DNA from: Frigoriglobus tundricola
GTDB lineage: Bacteria; Planctomycetota; Planctomycetia; Gemmatales; Gemmataceae
Direction: 5' to 3'
Assembly (NCBI RefSeq): GCF_013128195.2
Contig: NZ_CP053452.2
Span: 7,874,001-7,938,000 of the forward strand
DNA length: 64,000 nt
Position numbers and translations under genes: made by a program. Under the pieces are notes generated by a model, which had not been told where the DNA came from, ran no database searches, and saw nothing but the letters and a program-made list of their open reading frames with translations. Positions 41,391 through 51,034 of the stretch are shown here, in pieces. The first letter of the stretch is position 1. Each line of letters begins with the position of its first letter.

Positions 41391-44300
41391 ATGTTCGACG
41401 TGTTGTCCGGCCTATTCGATCCGACCGGATTCCCCCCGCGGAGGTACTGTGGCACCGGATGGACGGCGGGACTCATCTGGGTCCACATCACCAGCGACCT
41501 GTTCATCTGGCTGGCGTACCTGTCGATCCCGCTCGTGCTCTTCTACTTCACCCGGCGGCGGGAGCTGCCGTTCCCTCGGCTGTTCGCTCTGTTCGCGCTG
41601 TTCATTTTGGCGTGCGGTACCACCCACCTGATCGACGCGCTCATGTTCGACTACCCCGTGTACCGGCTCGCGGGGCTGATGAAGGCGATCACCGCGGTCG
41701 TCTCCTGGGCGACCGTTCTCGCGCTGGTTCCGCTGGTTCCGCGGGTCATGGAACTATTGGCTCAGGCCGACCGGTCCGGGGCGGGCACGAAATCGCACCG
41801 GCCGCTGGCGGCCCCGCGGTCGTTGCGGCTCCGTGATTATATCGTCGGCGTCCTGGCCGCGGTGCTGGCGATTCTCGTCCGGGCCGCGCTCGATCCGATC
41901 CTCCAGGGGGACCACATCTTCGTCGTGGCGCTCCTGGCGGTGGTGTACGTGAGCTGGCAGCACGGCTTCGGTCCCGGGATCGCGTGCCTGGTCATCGGCG
42001 TGGGCGGGTACACAACGCTGTTTGTCCCGAACGGACGTTTGATTTTCGACATGAGCACGGGTGAGCACCTGGCGCTCGGCCTCTTTTTCTTCTGCGGCGT
42101 GGCGTGCTCCGCGCTCGGGCAGTCCCAGCGATTGGCGCAGCGGCGCGCGCGGGTCGCGCTGGCGGCGTCGGTCGCGCGGCGGGACGAACTGGAGTCCGAG
42201 GTCGAGCGCCGGCGGGGGGTGGAAGCGGCGCTGCGGCAGCGCGAGACCGAGCTGGTCGCGGCGCAGCGGGAAACCGCCGAGGCGCTCGCCCGGCTGAACG
42301 CGTTCCTGGACAACGCGCCGATGGGGATCGCGTTCTTCGACCCGGACCTGCGGTTCGTGCGCCTCAACCCGTACCTGGCCGCGGTCAACGGTAAGCCGGT
42401 CGAAGAACACACCGGGCGGGCGCTTCGGGACGTGTTGCCCGACTTCCCGGCCGACGTGCTGGCGGCGTACCGCCGCACCGCGGCCCCGGACGGCGTGTCG
42501 TTCACCGCCCAGCTCCGCGGCCCGGACCGGCGGTTCCCGGGCGAAACGCGGGTGTGGCAGGTGACCGCGTTCCCGGTCCGCGAGGCCACCGGGCACACGC
42601 TCGGGGCCGGCGTGGTGGCGCAGGACGTGACGGACCGGCTGAGGGCTGAGGAGGAGGTGCGGCGCAGCGAGCGCAACCTGGCCGACTTCTTCGACAACGC
42701 CAACGTCGGGCTGCACTGGGTCGGGCCGGACGACACCGTGCTGCGGGTGAACAAGGCGGAACTGGAGATGCTCGGGTACACCCGCGACGAGATCGTCGGC
42801 CGCCCGATCGCGGACCTGCACGCCGACCCCGCGGTGATCGGCGACATGCTGGGCCGGCTCCGCCGCGGGGAGCGGCTGGACAACTACCCGGCCCGGTTGC
42901 GGTGCAAGGACGGTAACACGCGGGAGGTGCTCGTCTCCTCGAGCGTGCTCTGGGAGGAGGGGCGGTTCGTTCACAGCCGGTGCTTCACGCGCGACGTGAC
43001 CGAGGTGAAGCGCGCGACCGACGAACTGGCCGAGCGGGCGCGGACCGCGACGCTGCGGGCGGACGTCGCGGCGGCCCTGGCCTCCGGGGACGAGACGCGC
43101 GTCGCCCTCCAGGCGTGCGCCGAGACGCTGGTCCGGCAGGTCGGCGCGCGTTCGCGCGGGTCTGGACGACCGACCCGTCCGGGCGCTGGCTCGAGCTGCA
43201 GGCCAGCGCGGGGATGTACACGCACACCGACGGGGCGCACGGCCGCGTGGAACTGGGGCGGTTCAAGATCGGCCGGATCGCCGAGGCGCGGGCGCCGCAC
43301 CTGACCAACGACGTGTGCAACGACCCGAACGTGAGCGACCCGGCGTGGGCCGCGCGCGAGGGCATGGTCGCGTTCGCGGGCTTCCCGCTGGCAGTGGAGG
43401 GGCGCACGCTCGGGGTGCTGGCCCTCTTCGCCCGGCACCCGCTCTCCGCCGCCCTCATGGCCGACCTGGGGCCGGTCGCCGCGAGCGTCGCCCAGTACCT
43501 CGACCGCCGGCGCGCCCTGGACGCGGTGCGCGAGAGCGAGGAGCGGTACCGGGTGCTCACCGAGGCCGTTCCGCACGTCGTGTGGAACGCCGACACCGCC
43601 GGAGACGTGACGTACTTCAACCGCCGGTGGGTGGAGTACACCGGCCTGCCCATCGACCGCTCGTTCGGCCGGGGGTGGCTCGACGCCGTGCACCCGGACG
43701 ACCGCGCCCGCGTGCGCGCGGCGTGGCGGGCGATGGTGACGGGCACCGGGGCGGACCGCTTCGGCCACGAGTTCCGCCTGCGGGACGCGCGCTCCGGCGG
43801 GTACCGGTGGTTCCTGAGTGCCGCCGTTCCGCTCCCGCTCGCGGACGGGCGCGTGGACTGCTGGATCGGGTCGATGGCCGACATCCACGAGCAGAAAACG
43901 GCGGCCGAGGCGGTCCGCGAGAGCGAGGCGTTCCGCCGCAGCGCCTTCGAGAACAGCCCGGACTGCCTCAAGATCCTCGACACCGACGGCCGGGTGCTGG
44001 AGATGAACGAGGGCGGGTGCCGGCTCATGGAGGTGGACGATTTCGGAGCGGTCCGCGGCACCCCGTGGCCGGACCTGTGGCCGGCGGCCAACCGCGACAC
44101 CGTTCGGGACGCCCTGGCCAGCGCGCGGGCGGGGCGGGTGGGGCGGTTCCAGGGGTTCTGCCCCACGCTCAAGGGCACGCCGAAGTACTGGGACGTGTCG
44201 GTGTCCGGCGTCCCCGGCCCGAACGGGCGCCCGTTCCGCTTGATCGGCGTGTCGCGCGACGTCACGGAGGAGCGGCGCGCCGAGCAGCGCGTGCGCGAGA

Positions 44301-45937
44301 GCGAGCTGATGCTCCGGCAGCTCGCCGACTCGATGCCCCAGATCGTGTTCGCGGCGCGCCCGGACGGGCACGTCGACTACTACAACCGGCGGTGGTACGA
44401 GTACACCGGGTTCCCGGACGACGGGACCACCGGGGACGCAAGTTGGGCACCGGTCCTCGAACCGGACCAGCTCGAAGCGGTGTCGGAGCGGTGGTTCGAA
44501 TCGGTGCGCACCGGCGAGCCCTACCAGTGCGAGTACCGGCTCCGCCGGGCCGACGGGGAGTTCCGGTGGCACCTGGGGCGGGCGCTCCCCGTCCGCGACC
44601 TGCAGGGCGACATCGTCCGCTGGTACGGCACGAACACCGACATCCACGACGCGAAGCTCGCGGCCGACGCCCTGCTCCGGAGCGAGCAGCGGTTCCGCAC
44701 GCTCACCGAGGCCGTGCCGCAGATCGTGTGGACGGCCGACCGGGCGGGCGAGGTGACGTTCTTCAACCGCCGGTGGGACGAGTACACCGGTACCCCGCTC
44801 GAGGTCGGCCGCCGGCGCGGGTGGGAGGGCGGGCCGGTGCACCCCGAGGACGCCGACCAGCTCCGGGCGCGCTGGCAGCTCAGCGTGGCGCAGGGGGCGG
44901 ACGGGTTCTCGAGCGAGTTCCGCCTGCGGCGGGCGGCCGACGGCGCGTACCGGTGGATGCTGTCGGTGGCGATCCCGCTCCGCGCCGATACCGGGGCCGT
45001 AACGGGCTGGGTGGGCACGCTCACCGATATCGACGACCAGAAGCGCCAGACGCAGGTGCTGGAACAGATGGTCCGCTCGCGGACCCTGGAACTGGAGAGC
45101 GCGAACGCCGCGCTGTTCGACGAGGTCGAGGAGCGCAAGGCCGCCGAGGAACAGGTCCGGGCGGTGGCCGCGGAGCTGGCCCGGAGCAACGAGGAGCTGG
45201 AGAAGTTCGCCTACGTCGCGTCCCACGACCTCCAGGAGCCGCTCCGCAAGATTCAGGCGTTCGGCGACCGGCTGAAGACGAAGTGCCGCGACGCGCTCCC
45301 GGACAACGGCAAGGAGTACGTGGACCGGATGCAGGTCGCGGCCGGGCGCATGCGGCGCCTCATCGATGACCTGCTCATGTTCTCGCGGGTCACGACGCAG
45401 CGGCGCCCGCTGGTCCGGGTGGACCTGGGCAAGCTGGTGCGAGAGGTCGTGTCCGATCTCGACGTCCGGATCGCCCAGACCGAGGGCTCGGTCGCGATCG
45501 GCGGGCTGCCGGAAGTGGACGCCGACGTGACCCAGATGCGCCAGTTGTTTCAGAACCTGATCGCCAACGCCCTCAAGTTCCACCGCCCCGGGGTGCCGCC
45601 CGTGGTCGAGATCGCGAGCGAGCCGGTCCGCCGGGGGGCCGGCGCGGACGCGGGCGAGCCGGTTCCCATGTGCCGCGTCACGGTGCGCGACAACGGGATC
45701 GGGTTCGACGAGAAGTACCGGGACCGGATTTTCGCCGTGTTCCAGCGGCTCCACGGGCGCGATCAGTACGAAGGGACAGGTGTCGGGCTCGCCATTTGCC
45801 GTAAAATTGTCGAGCGGCACGGCGGCACGATCACCGCTCACAGTCGCGAGGGGAGCGGGGCCACGTTCGTGATCGATCTCCCCGCCCCCCAAGCCACCAC
45901 CCCCGAGGGGACGCTCGAAAATGCCCGATCGGAATAA
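41391..45937 (+). pseudogene. ethylene-receptor-like multi-PAS sensor histidine kinase, frameshifted
   Basis: A 1515-residue sensor kinase when one base is restored in the GGCGCGCG run at 43143-43150; as given, translation from 41391 ends at 43304 and the second frame runs to 45937. Residues 30-120 resemble the plant ETR1 copper/ethylene domain: SDLFIWLAYLSIPL with Asp36, Tyr43, Ile46 and Pro47, ACGTTHLID with Cys75 and His79 (the ETR1 Cu ligands), and MKAITAVVSWAT with Lys98. A DUF4118-like membrane region follows (about 143-245), then two PAS domains. The frameshift falls in a GAF domain; four more PAS domains follow (43.5-45.05 kb), then HisKA (FAYVASHDLQEPLRKI) and HATPase (NLIANALKFH, DNGIGF, GTGVGLAI). 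The last codons overlap the response regulator gene by 17 bases. Confidence 0.88.
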
Positions 45938-46397
45938 ACCCATCACGATCCTGATGGCCGACGACGATCCGGACGACCGGCAACTGACCCGTGAGGCGTT
46001 CGAGGAGAACCACCTCGCCAACGACCTGCGCTTCGTCGAGGACGGCGAGGAACTGCTCGACTACCTGAACCGCCGGGGGAAGTACGCGGCCCCGGGCGCG
46101 GCGCCGGTCCCGGGCCTGATCCTGCTCGACCTGAACATGCCCCGTAAGGACGGCCGCGAGGCGCTCCAGGAGATCAAGTCCGACCCGCGCCTGCGGAACA
46201 TCCGGGTCGTCATCCTGACGACGTCCAAGGCCGAGGAGGACGTGGTCCGCAGCTACGACCTGTCGGCCGCGTCGTACATCACCAAGCCGGTCACGTTCGA
46301 GCGGCTCGTCGAGGTGGTGCGGGCGCTGGGGAAGTACTGGCTGGAGATCGTGGAACTGCCCCCCGACGGCAACGGGGGCGCCGACCCCGGCCGCTGA
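45921..46397 (+). CDS. Rcp1-like single-domain response regulator
   Basis: 158-residue receiver-only protein of the Rcp1/CheY-like type that partners large multi-PAS kinases. Acidic pocket ADDDPDD (residues 13-19), phospho-acceptor Asp70 in LILLDLNMPRKDG, Thr/Ser in VVILTTSKAEEDV, and Lys in SYITKPVTFERL are all present. It has no output domain, so it works as a phospho-relay or protein-contact regulator. The start at 45921 lies within the last codons of the kinase gene, so the two are translationally coupled. Confidence 0.95.
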   Translation: MPDRNKPITILMADDDPDDRQLTREAFEENHLANDLRFVEDGEELLDYLNRRGKYAAPGAAPVPGLILLDLNMPRKDGREALQEIKSDPRLRNIRVVILTTSKAEEDVVRSYDLSAASYITKPVTFERLVEVVRALGKYWLEIVELPPDGNGGADPGR

Positions 46398-46507
46398 TAC
46401 GCGATCGTGCTAATGAGTGCGAGTGCCGGTGGGCGGTGCAGGGGCTTGTTCTGCAGCCGGCCGCTGTGAGGCCGGCTACAGGAAGAAATCACAACGATCC
46501 CGTATGA
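46395..46507. repeat. palindromic MITE-like element, copy B
   Basis: 113 bases from TGATACGCGATCGTGCTAAT (starting on the TGA stop of the response regulator) to ATCACAACGATCCCGTATGA (46488-46507). The two ends match as inverted repeats at 15 of 20 positions. The central hairpin is AGCCGGCC-GCTGTGA-GGCCGGCT (46455-46477) followed by ACAG. Copy A is at 13562-13700 and also begins on a stop codon. Confidence 0.65.
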
Positions 46508-46550
46508 CCGGTGGCGCGGGTCCCGCTCGAACAGGGAAGGGGTTTCGTCT

Positions 46551-47717
46551 GTGGACGTGCAACTGGAATCGGTCCGTGTGCTGTTGATCGACGACGACGA
46601 GGACGACTTTCTCCTCACGCGCGAGTTGGTGTCCGACATCCCCGGCGGCCGGTTCCGCCTGGACTGGACGCCGACCTACGCGGCCGGGGTCGAGGCGGTC
46701 TGTGCGGGCGGGCACGACGTCTTTCTCGTCGATTACCAGCTCGGGGCCCGGACCGGGATCGAGCTGCTCCGCGAGACGCGCGAGCGCGGGCGGTCCGGTC
46801 CCGTCATCCTGTTCACCGGCCAGGGGCACTCGCGCACCGACATGGAAGCGCTGGACGCCGGCGCCGACGACTACCTGGAAAAAGCCGGGCTCACGCCCGC
46901 CCTTTTAGACCGGTCCATTCGGTTCGCCCTGGTCCAGCACCGCGCGTCGGCCGTTTTGGAGCGGAAGGTGAAAGAGCGAACCGACGAACTCGCCCGAGCC
47001 AACGCGGCCCTGCGCGACGCCGACCGGCGCAAGGACGAGTTCCTCGCCACGCTCGCGCACGAGCTGCGCAACCCGCTCGCCCCGATCCGCAACGCGCTGG
47101 AGATCCTCCGGCTGGCGAACGACACCGGCGACACGGTCCGCCGCCAGCGCGAGCGCCTGGAGCGGCAGGTGGCCCAGCTCGTGCGGCTCGTGGACGACCT
47201 GCTCGACGTGTCGCGCATCACCTCGGGCAAGCTCCGGCTCACCACCGAGCCGCTCACCATTCAAGAGGTAATCGAGGCGGCACTGGACATGAGCCGGCCG
47301 CAAATCGAGAAGGCCAAACTGACCCTCACGGCCGAGGTGCGGCAAGAACCGGTGAAGCTCACGGGCGATCGGGTGCGGCTGACCCAGGTGTTCACCAACA
47401 TCCTCAACAACGCCGCCAAGTTCACCGAGCCGGGCGGCCGGGTGTGGCTCTCGGTCGCCCCGGCCCCCGGGGCGGTCCGGGTCAGCGTCCGGGACACCGG
47501 GGTGGGCATCCCGGCGGACGTGTTGCCGGTCGTGTTCGCCCTGTTCACGCAAGTGGACCGCTCGCTCAACCGCTCTCAGGGCGGGCTGGGCATCGGTCTC
47601 GCACTCGTTCGGCGGCTCGTGGAGATGCACCAGGGAACGGTCACCGCGGAGAGCGACGGCCCGGGGAAAGGGGCCACGTTCACGGTGACACTCCCCACTG
47701 CACTGGAAGTGGCGTAG
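46551..47717 (+). CDS. receiver-histidine kinase hybrid, cytoplasmic
   Basis: 388-residue protein with an N-terminal receiver domain (acidic IDDDEDD at 13-19, phospho-acceptor Asp61 in VFLVDYQLG). A coiled-coil linker (VKERTDELARANAALRDADRR) follows, then HisKA with His170 in FLATLAHELRNPLAPI and HATPase (NILNNAAKF, VRDTGVGIP, GGLGIGLALVRRLVEMHQG). No membrane helix, so it probably receives a phosphoryl group from another kinase and passes on the signal. The start is GTG at 46551, after GGGAAGGGG. It follows the Rcp1-like regulator and the palindromic element on the same strand. Confidence 0.94.
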   Translation: MDVQLESVRVLLIDDDEDDFLLTRELVSDIPGGRFRLDWTPTYAAGVEAVCAGGHDVFLVDYQLGARTGIELLRETRERGRSGPVILFTGQGHSRTDMEALDAGADDYLEKAGLTPALLDRSIRFALVQHRASAVLERKVKERTDELARANAALRDADRRKDEFLATLAHELRNPLAPIRNALEILRLANDTGDTVRRQRERLERQVAQLVRLVDDLLDVSRITSGKLRLTTEPLTIQEVIEAALDMSRPQIEKAKLTLTAEVRQEPVKLTGDRVRLTQVFTNILNNAAKFTEPGGRVWLSVAPAPGAVRVSVRDTGVGIPADVLPVVFALFTQVDRSLNRSQGGLGIGLALVRRLVEMHQGTVTAESDGPGKGATFTVTLPTALEVA

Positions 47718-47866
47718 TCTCCCCCCTTGACGCGCCCGCAGCGCTGCCGCACTGGCAGCTCATTTCCCCTTGCGTGGCACCAACTTGCCGCGTGATTCGG
47801 CACCTCTGTTGCGTTGTTGCCGGCCGATTCCGTTCCGGTTCTGGCACCCATTTGAGGGACCGTGAT

Positions 47867-49690
47867 ATGGCCTCGGATTGGCAGCGGGCGCTCATCGCCC
47901 TTTCCGCGACCGTTGTCGGGACTGTTGTCGTTGCCGTGCTGTACTGGGCGCGATCGATCTTCGTGCCCATTACGATGGCCGTCTTCCTGGCCTTCGTCCT
48001 CGCGCCCGTCGTCGGGCGGCTCCAGCGCCGGGGGCTGGGGCGGACCGCGGCGGTGATCGCGGCCGTCGGTCTGGTCGTCTTCGGCTCGTTCGGGATCGGC
48101 GCGGTGATCGTGCAGCAGGTCTCGCAACTGGCCGACACCCTGCCGGACCGCCGGGAGGCGATCAAAGAAAAGGTCGCGACCGCGAAATCGTGGATCGTGG
48201 GGGACGGGAGCGGGAGCCGGTTCGGCCAGCTCGTTGACGACATCAACAGCGTCATCGCCCCGCCCCCGGCGAAGCAGGAGCGGGTGGTGGTGGAGTCGGC
48301 CCCGTCCTTCGGCGGGCGGGTGGACAACTACCTGGGGCCGGCCGCAGAGTTCGCCGGACAGGCGGCGTTCACGTTCATCCTCACCGTGTACATGCTGCTG
48401 CGGCGTGAGGACCTGCGGAACCGACTCATCCGCTTGCTCGGCGCGGGCAAGGTGACGACCACGACCAAAGCGGTGGACGACGCCTCCCAGCGGATCAGCA
48501 AGTACCTGCTCAGCCAGTTGATGGTGAACAGCGCGTTCGGGGTGGTCATCGCGCTCGGGCTGTTCGCGCTCGGGGTGCCGTATTCGGTCCTCTGGGGGTT
48601 CATCGCCACGCTCATGCGGTACGTGCCCTACATCGGTACGTGGGTGGGCCTGATCCCGCCCGTGCTGTTCTCGTTCGCGACCGCGCCGCCGTGGGGCGGC
48701 GGGTGGGGGCAGCCGGCGGCCGTGCTGGTGCTGTTCCTCGGTCTCGAAGCGTTTTGCAACAACGTCGTCGAGCCGCGCCTGTACGGTCAGAGCATGGGCC
48801 TGTCCGAAGTCGCCCAGCTCGTCTCGGCCGCGTTCTGGGCGTTCCTCTGGGGACCGATCGGGCTGATCCTGTCCGGTCCGCTCACAGTTTGTCTCCTCGT
48901 CCTCGGCCGGCACGTGAGCCGGTTCGACTTTTTCGTCGTGCTGCTCGGCGACGAGCCGGCGCTGGAGCCGCGGGTCGCGTTTTACCAGCGGCTCGCGGCC
49001 CGCGACCAGGACGAGGCCGCTGAGGTGGCCGTTGAAGAGGCCGGCCGGACCAGCCCGGAAGAGGCCCTCGATACGGTCATCATTCCCGCGCTCGGTCTGG
49101 CGCGCCGGGACTGTGAAGCCGGCGATCTGGAAGCCGCGGACCTGAAGTTCGTGGCCAACGCCGCGCGAGAAGTGGCGACCGAGGTCATCGATCTGCGCGG
49201 CCCGTCCCCCGTCGGACCGGACCCGACGCGCGAACGGGTCCGGGTGCTGTTGAGCCCCGCACGGGACGAGACAGAACACGTCGCCGCGGAACTGCTCGCC
49301 CTGACGCTCGATCCCGCCCGGTGGGAAGTGAAGTTGGCCGGGGATGAGACGCTCGCTTCCGAACTCGTCGATCGTGTGGCCGAGTTCCGGCCGGCGGTGA
49401 TCGTGATCGCGGCGATGCCGCCCGGGGGGCTCTCACACGCCCGGTACCTGCTCGCACGCCTCCGTCAGCGGTTCCCCCACGTGAAGCTGCTCGTGGGCCG
49501 CTGGGGCGGCGGGGACGACGTACCGGAACCGCGCGAGGACACCATCAAGAACACCGACGGTGTGGACCGCACCCTCGCGGGAACGCGCAAGCGGCTCGCC
49601 GAGCTGCACCCGATCCTCCTCGCGCCGGAAGGTAAGGCGTTCGCCGAACGAACGAACAAAAAGGAACGGGTTGGCACGGGGGGTGCATAA
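47867..49690 (+). CDS. AI-2E family transporter with C-terminal Rossmann-like domain
   Basis: 607-residue membrane protein. The ATG at 47867 follows GAGGGA at 47854-47859. Residues about 10-370 are the AI-2E/PerM/UPF0118 permease domain (RSIFVPITMAVFLAFVLAPVVGRL, FTFILTVYMLLRREDLRNRLIRL, PYSVLWGFIATLMRYVPYIGTWVG, VVEPRLYGQSMGLSEVAQLVSAAFW). The C-terminal 220 residues are soluble: a helical linker, then an alpha/beta segment (RVRVLLSPARDETEHVAAELLALTL to PHVKLLVGRWGG) like B12-binding or receiver-type Rossmann folds, but without a clean DxHxxG cobalamin signature. Such an extension is not part of ordinary family members. Transported substrate unknown. Confidence 0.88.
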   Translation: MASDWQRALIALSATVVGTVVVAVLYWARSIFVPITMAVFLAFVLAPVVGRLQRRGLGRTAAVIAAVGLVVFGSFGIGAVIVQQVSQLADTLPDRREAIKEKVATAKSWIVGDGSGSRFGQLVDDINSVIAPPPAKQERVVVESAPSFGGRVDNYLGPAAEFAGQAAFTFILTVYMLLRREDLRNRLIRLLGAGKVTTTTKAVDDASQRISKYLLSQLMVNSAFGVVIALGLFALGVPYSVLWGFIATLMRYVPYIGTWVGLIPPVLFSFATAPPWGGGWGQPAAVLVLFLGLEAFCNNVVEPRLYGQSMGLSEVAQLVSAAFWAFLWGPIGLILSGPLTVCLLVLGRHVSRFDFFVVLLGDEPALEPRVAFYQRLAARDQDEAAEVAVEEAGRTSPEEALDTVIIPALGLARRDCEAGDLEAADLKFVANAAREVATEVIDLRGPSPVGPDPTRERVRVLLSPARDETEHVAAELLALTLDPARWEVKLAGDETLASELVDRVAEFRPAVIVIAAMPPGGLSHARYLLARLRQRFPHVKLLVGRWGGGDDVPEPREDTIKNTDGVDRTLAGTRKRLAELHPILLAPEGKAFAERTNKKERVGTGGA

Positions 49691-49757
49691 AGGATCGGTG
49701 TCGGCGGATGGAACTGTTCCAACCGGACACCCGATCCCAGTACCGGAGGTATGACTC

Positions 49758-50165
49758 ATGGCTGATATCAAAGACCGGATGAAGAACGGCATCGATAACG
49801 CCGCAGACGCAGCGAAGAACACGACCGACAAGGCGGCCAACACGGCTCAGAACGCTCGGACCGAAGGCCAGGGTCTGGTGGATCGGGCCAAGGAAACGGC
49901 GCACGGGCTGATGGACCGCGCCGGCGACGTAGCGGGTCAGGCCCGCGACAAGGCCCAGGAGTGGGTCGGCGAAGCGCGTGACGTGGCGCAGCACGCGGGC
50001 GAGAAGGCCCAGCGCTGGGCCGGCGACGCCTACGAGGCCACCGCCGACCAGGTGGGCGACTTCGGCCGTGAAGTGACGAACCTCGTGCGCAAGCACCCGC
50101 TGCCGGCACTGCTGATCGGGTTCGGTGTGGGTCTGCTCCTCGGGCGCACGGCCCGCTCGATCTGA
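49758..50165 (+). CDS. LEA/apolipoprotein-like helical protein with C-terminal membrane helix
   Basis: 135-residue, low-complexity amphipathic protein. Repeating 11-residue-like units are rich in Ala, Lys, Asp, Glu and Gln (MKNGIDNAADAAKNTTDKAAN, DVAGQARDKAQEWVGEARDV), as in LEA/YtjH-type and DUF883-like stress proteins. The C-terminus has KHPLPALLIGFGVGLLLGR, a short membrane helix typical of ElaB/YqjD-like ribosome- or membrane-associated proteins. A good GGAGG precedes the ATG (49758). It is followed by a strong terminator at 50193. The likely role is desiccation/osmotic or membrane stress protection. Confidence 0.85.
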   Translation: MADIKDRMKNGIDNAADAAKNTTDKAANTAQNARTEGQGLVDRAKETAHGLMDRAGDVAGQARDKAQEWVGEARDVAQHAGEKAQRWAGDAYEATADQVGDFGREVTNLVRKHPLPALLIGFGVGLLLGRTARSI

Positions 50166-50192
50166 GCACCTCTGCTCAACTGATTCCGACTC

Positions 50193-50220
50193 GCGGCCCC
50201 GGACAGATGTCCGGGGCCGC
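50193..50220 (+). terminator. terminator-like hairpin after the LEA-like gene
   Basis: GCGGCCCCGGA (50193-50203) and TCCGGGGCCGC (50210-50220) form a perfect 11 bp stem with a 6-base loop, 27 bases after the stop codon. There is no long T-run after it, but the position fits a transcript end. Confidence 0.65.
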
Positions 50221-50312
50221 GGTGCTTTCCAGCGGTAAATGCTGCAAACTACAACCGGGCACACGCTTTGCGTTCTGTACGGTGCCCACCGGCTCCGGAG
50301 GCGAGGATTCTG

Positions 50313-50768
50313 ATGCTGACGCCGCACACGCCCCGCAAGTCGCGATACGCCCCCGCGGTTGTGACGAAGAACGACCTGCTCGAACTCCTAAATGACGACT
50401 TCACGCGCGAGTGCAAAGCCGTTTACGCACACGCCGTCTTCGCCGAGCGACTCAAGGGTGCGGACGACGAAGCCGCGGCAGAAGTGTCCCGCCGCGGGCA
50501 GGAGAACGTTCTCGCCGCACTTGCGCTCTGCCAAATCATTTACGACTACGGCGGTACGGTCGCTCACCGCCTGGACGAGCTGAACGCGGTTCTGAACGCC
50601 GACCGCGTGGCCGAACCGGTCTGGCTGGCGGACACGCTCCGCCGCTTACACGAACGCGTCGGTCAACTGCGTGCGGCCGGTGAACCGGGCCTCGCCAAGC
50701 GCCTCCGCCGGATCATCACCGCGAAGCGGAGTGCCTTACCGCTGTGCGATCTCGTTCCGCAACGCTGA
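50313..50768 (+). CDS. ferritin-like four-helix protein, possibly metal-site degenerate
   Basis: 151-residue protein. The ATG at 50313, after GGAGG (50297-50301) and GAGGA, is preferred to the in-frame upstream start at 50268. Helix 1 reads LLELLNDDFTRECKAVYAHAVFAERLKG and helix 2 EVSRRGQENVLAALALCQIIYDYGG, the pattern of planctomycete ferritin-like proteins (family members usually have E-E-L-A-H-A in helix 2). Here the His position reads Leu, so the di-iron site may be lost. It lies among other four-helix and stress proteins. The perfect hairpin at 50781 ends its transcript. Confidence 0.75.
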   Translation: MLTPHTPRKSRYAPAVVTKNDLLELLNDDFTRECKAVYAHAVFAERLKGADDEAAAEVSRRGQENVLAALALCQIIYDYGGTVAHRLDELNAVLNADRVAEPVWLADTLRRLHERVGQLRAAGEPGLAKRLRRIITAKRSALPLCDLVPQR

Positions 50769-50780
50769 GCGGGACCGCGG

Positions 50781-50830
50781 GAACAGGACGGCGGGCCGGA
50801 CGTTAAGACGTCCGGCCCGCCGTCCTGTTC
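50781..50830 (+). terminator. perfect 23 bp hairpin terminator
   Basis: Positions 50781-50803 (GAACAGGACGGCGGGCCGGA then CGT) and 50808-50830 are exact reverse complements around a 4-base TAAG loop. It starts 12 bases after the ferritin-like stop. The length is unusual for a simple terminator and also fits a palindromic repeat. Confidence 0.75.
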
Positions 50831-51034
50831 GCTGGAGCCGCTTCATCTATTTTCCGAAACGATGGAGCGGATCACCAGCGAGGAATGAATTGCATCGGGT
50901 CAGTTGTGCCGGCCGTTCCGCTCGTGGACCCGGTCCGATCATGTGTTTCGAGCACATGCGGCGTCGGAGTCAGAGAAATGAAACCGCCCCGGTCGATGCC
51001 GGGGCGGTGGGAAGTCAGTCGCGCGATCGTGTAC

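Noticed and set aside
46511-47866. N-terminal extension of the AI-2E transporter frame
   Set aside because: It overlaps the REC-histidine kinase in another frame and is Arg-rich shadow sequence; ATG 47867 has its own Shine-Dalgarno sequence.
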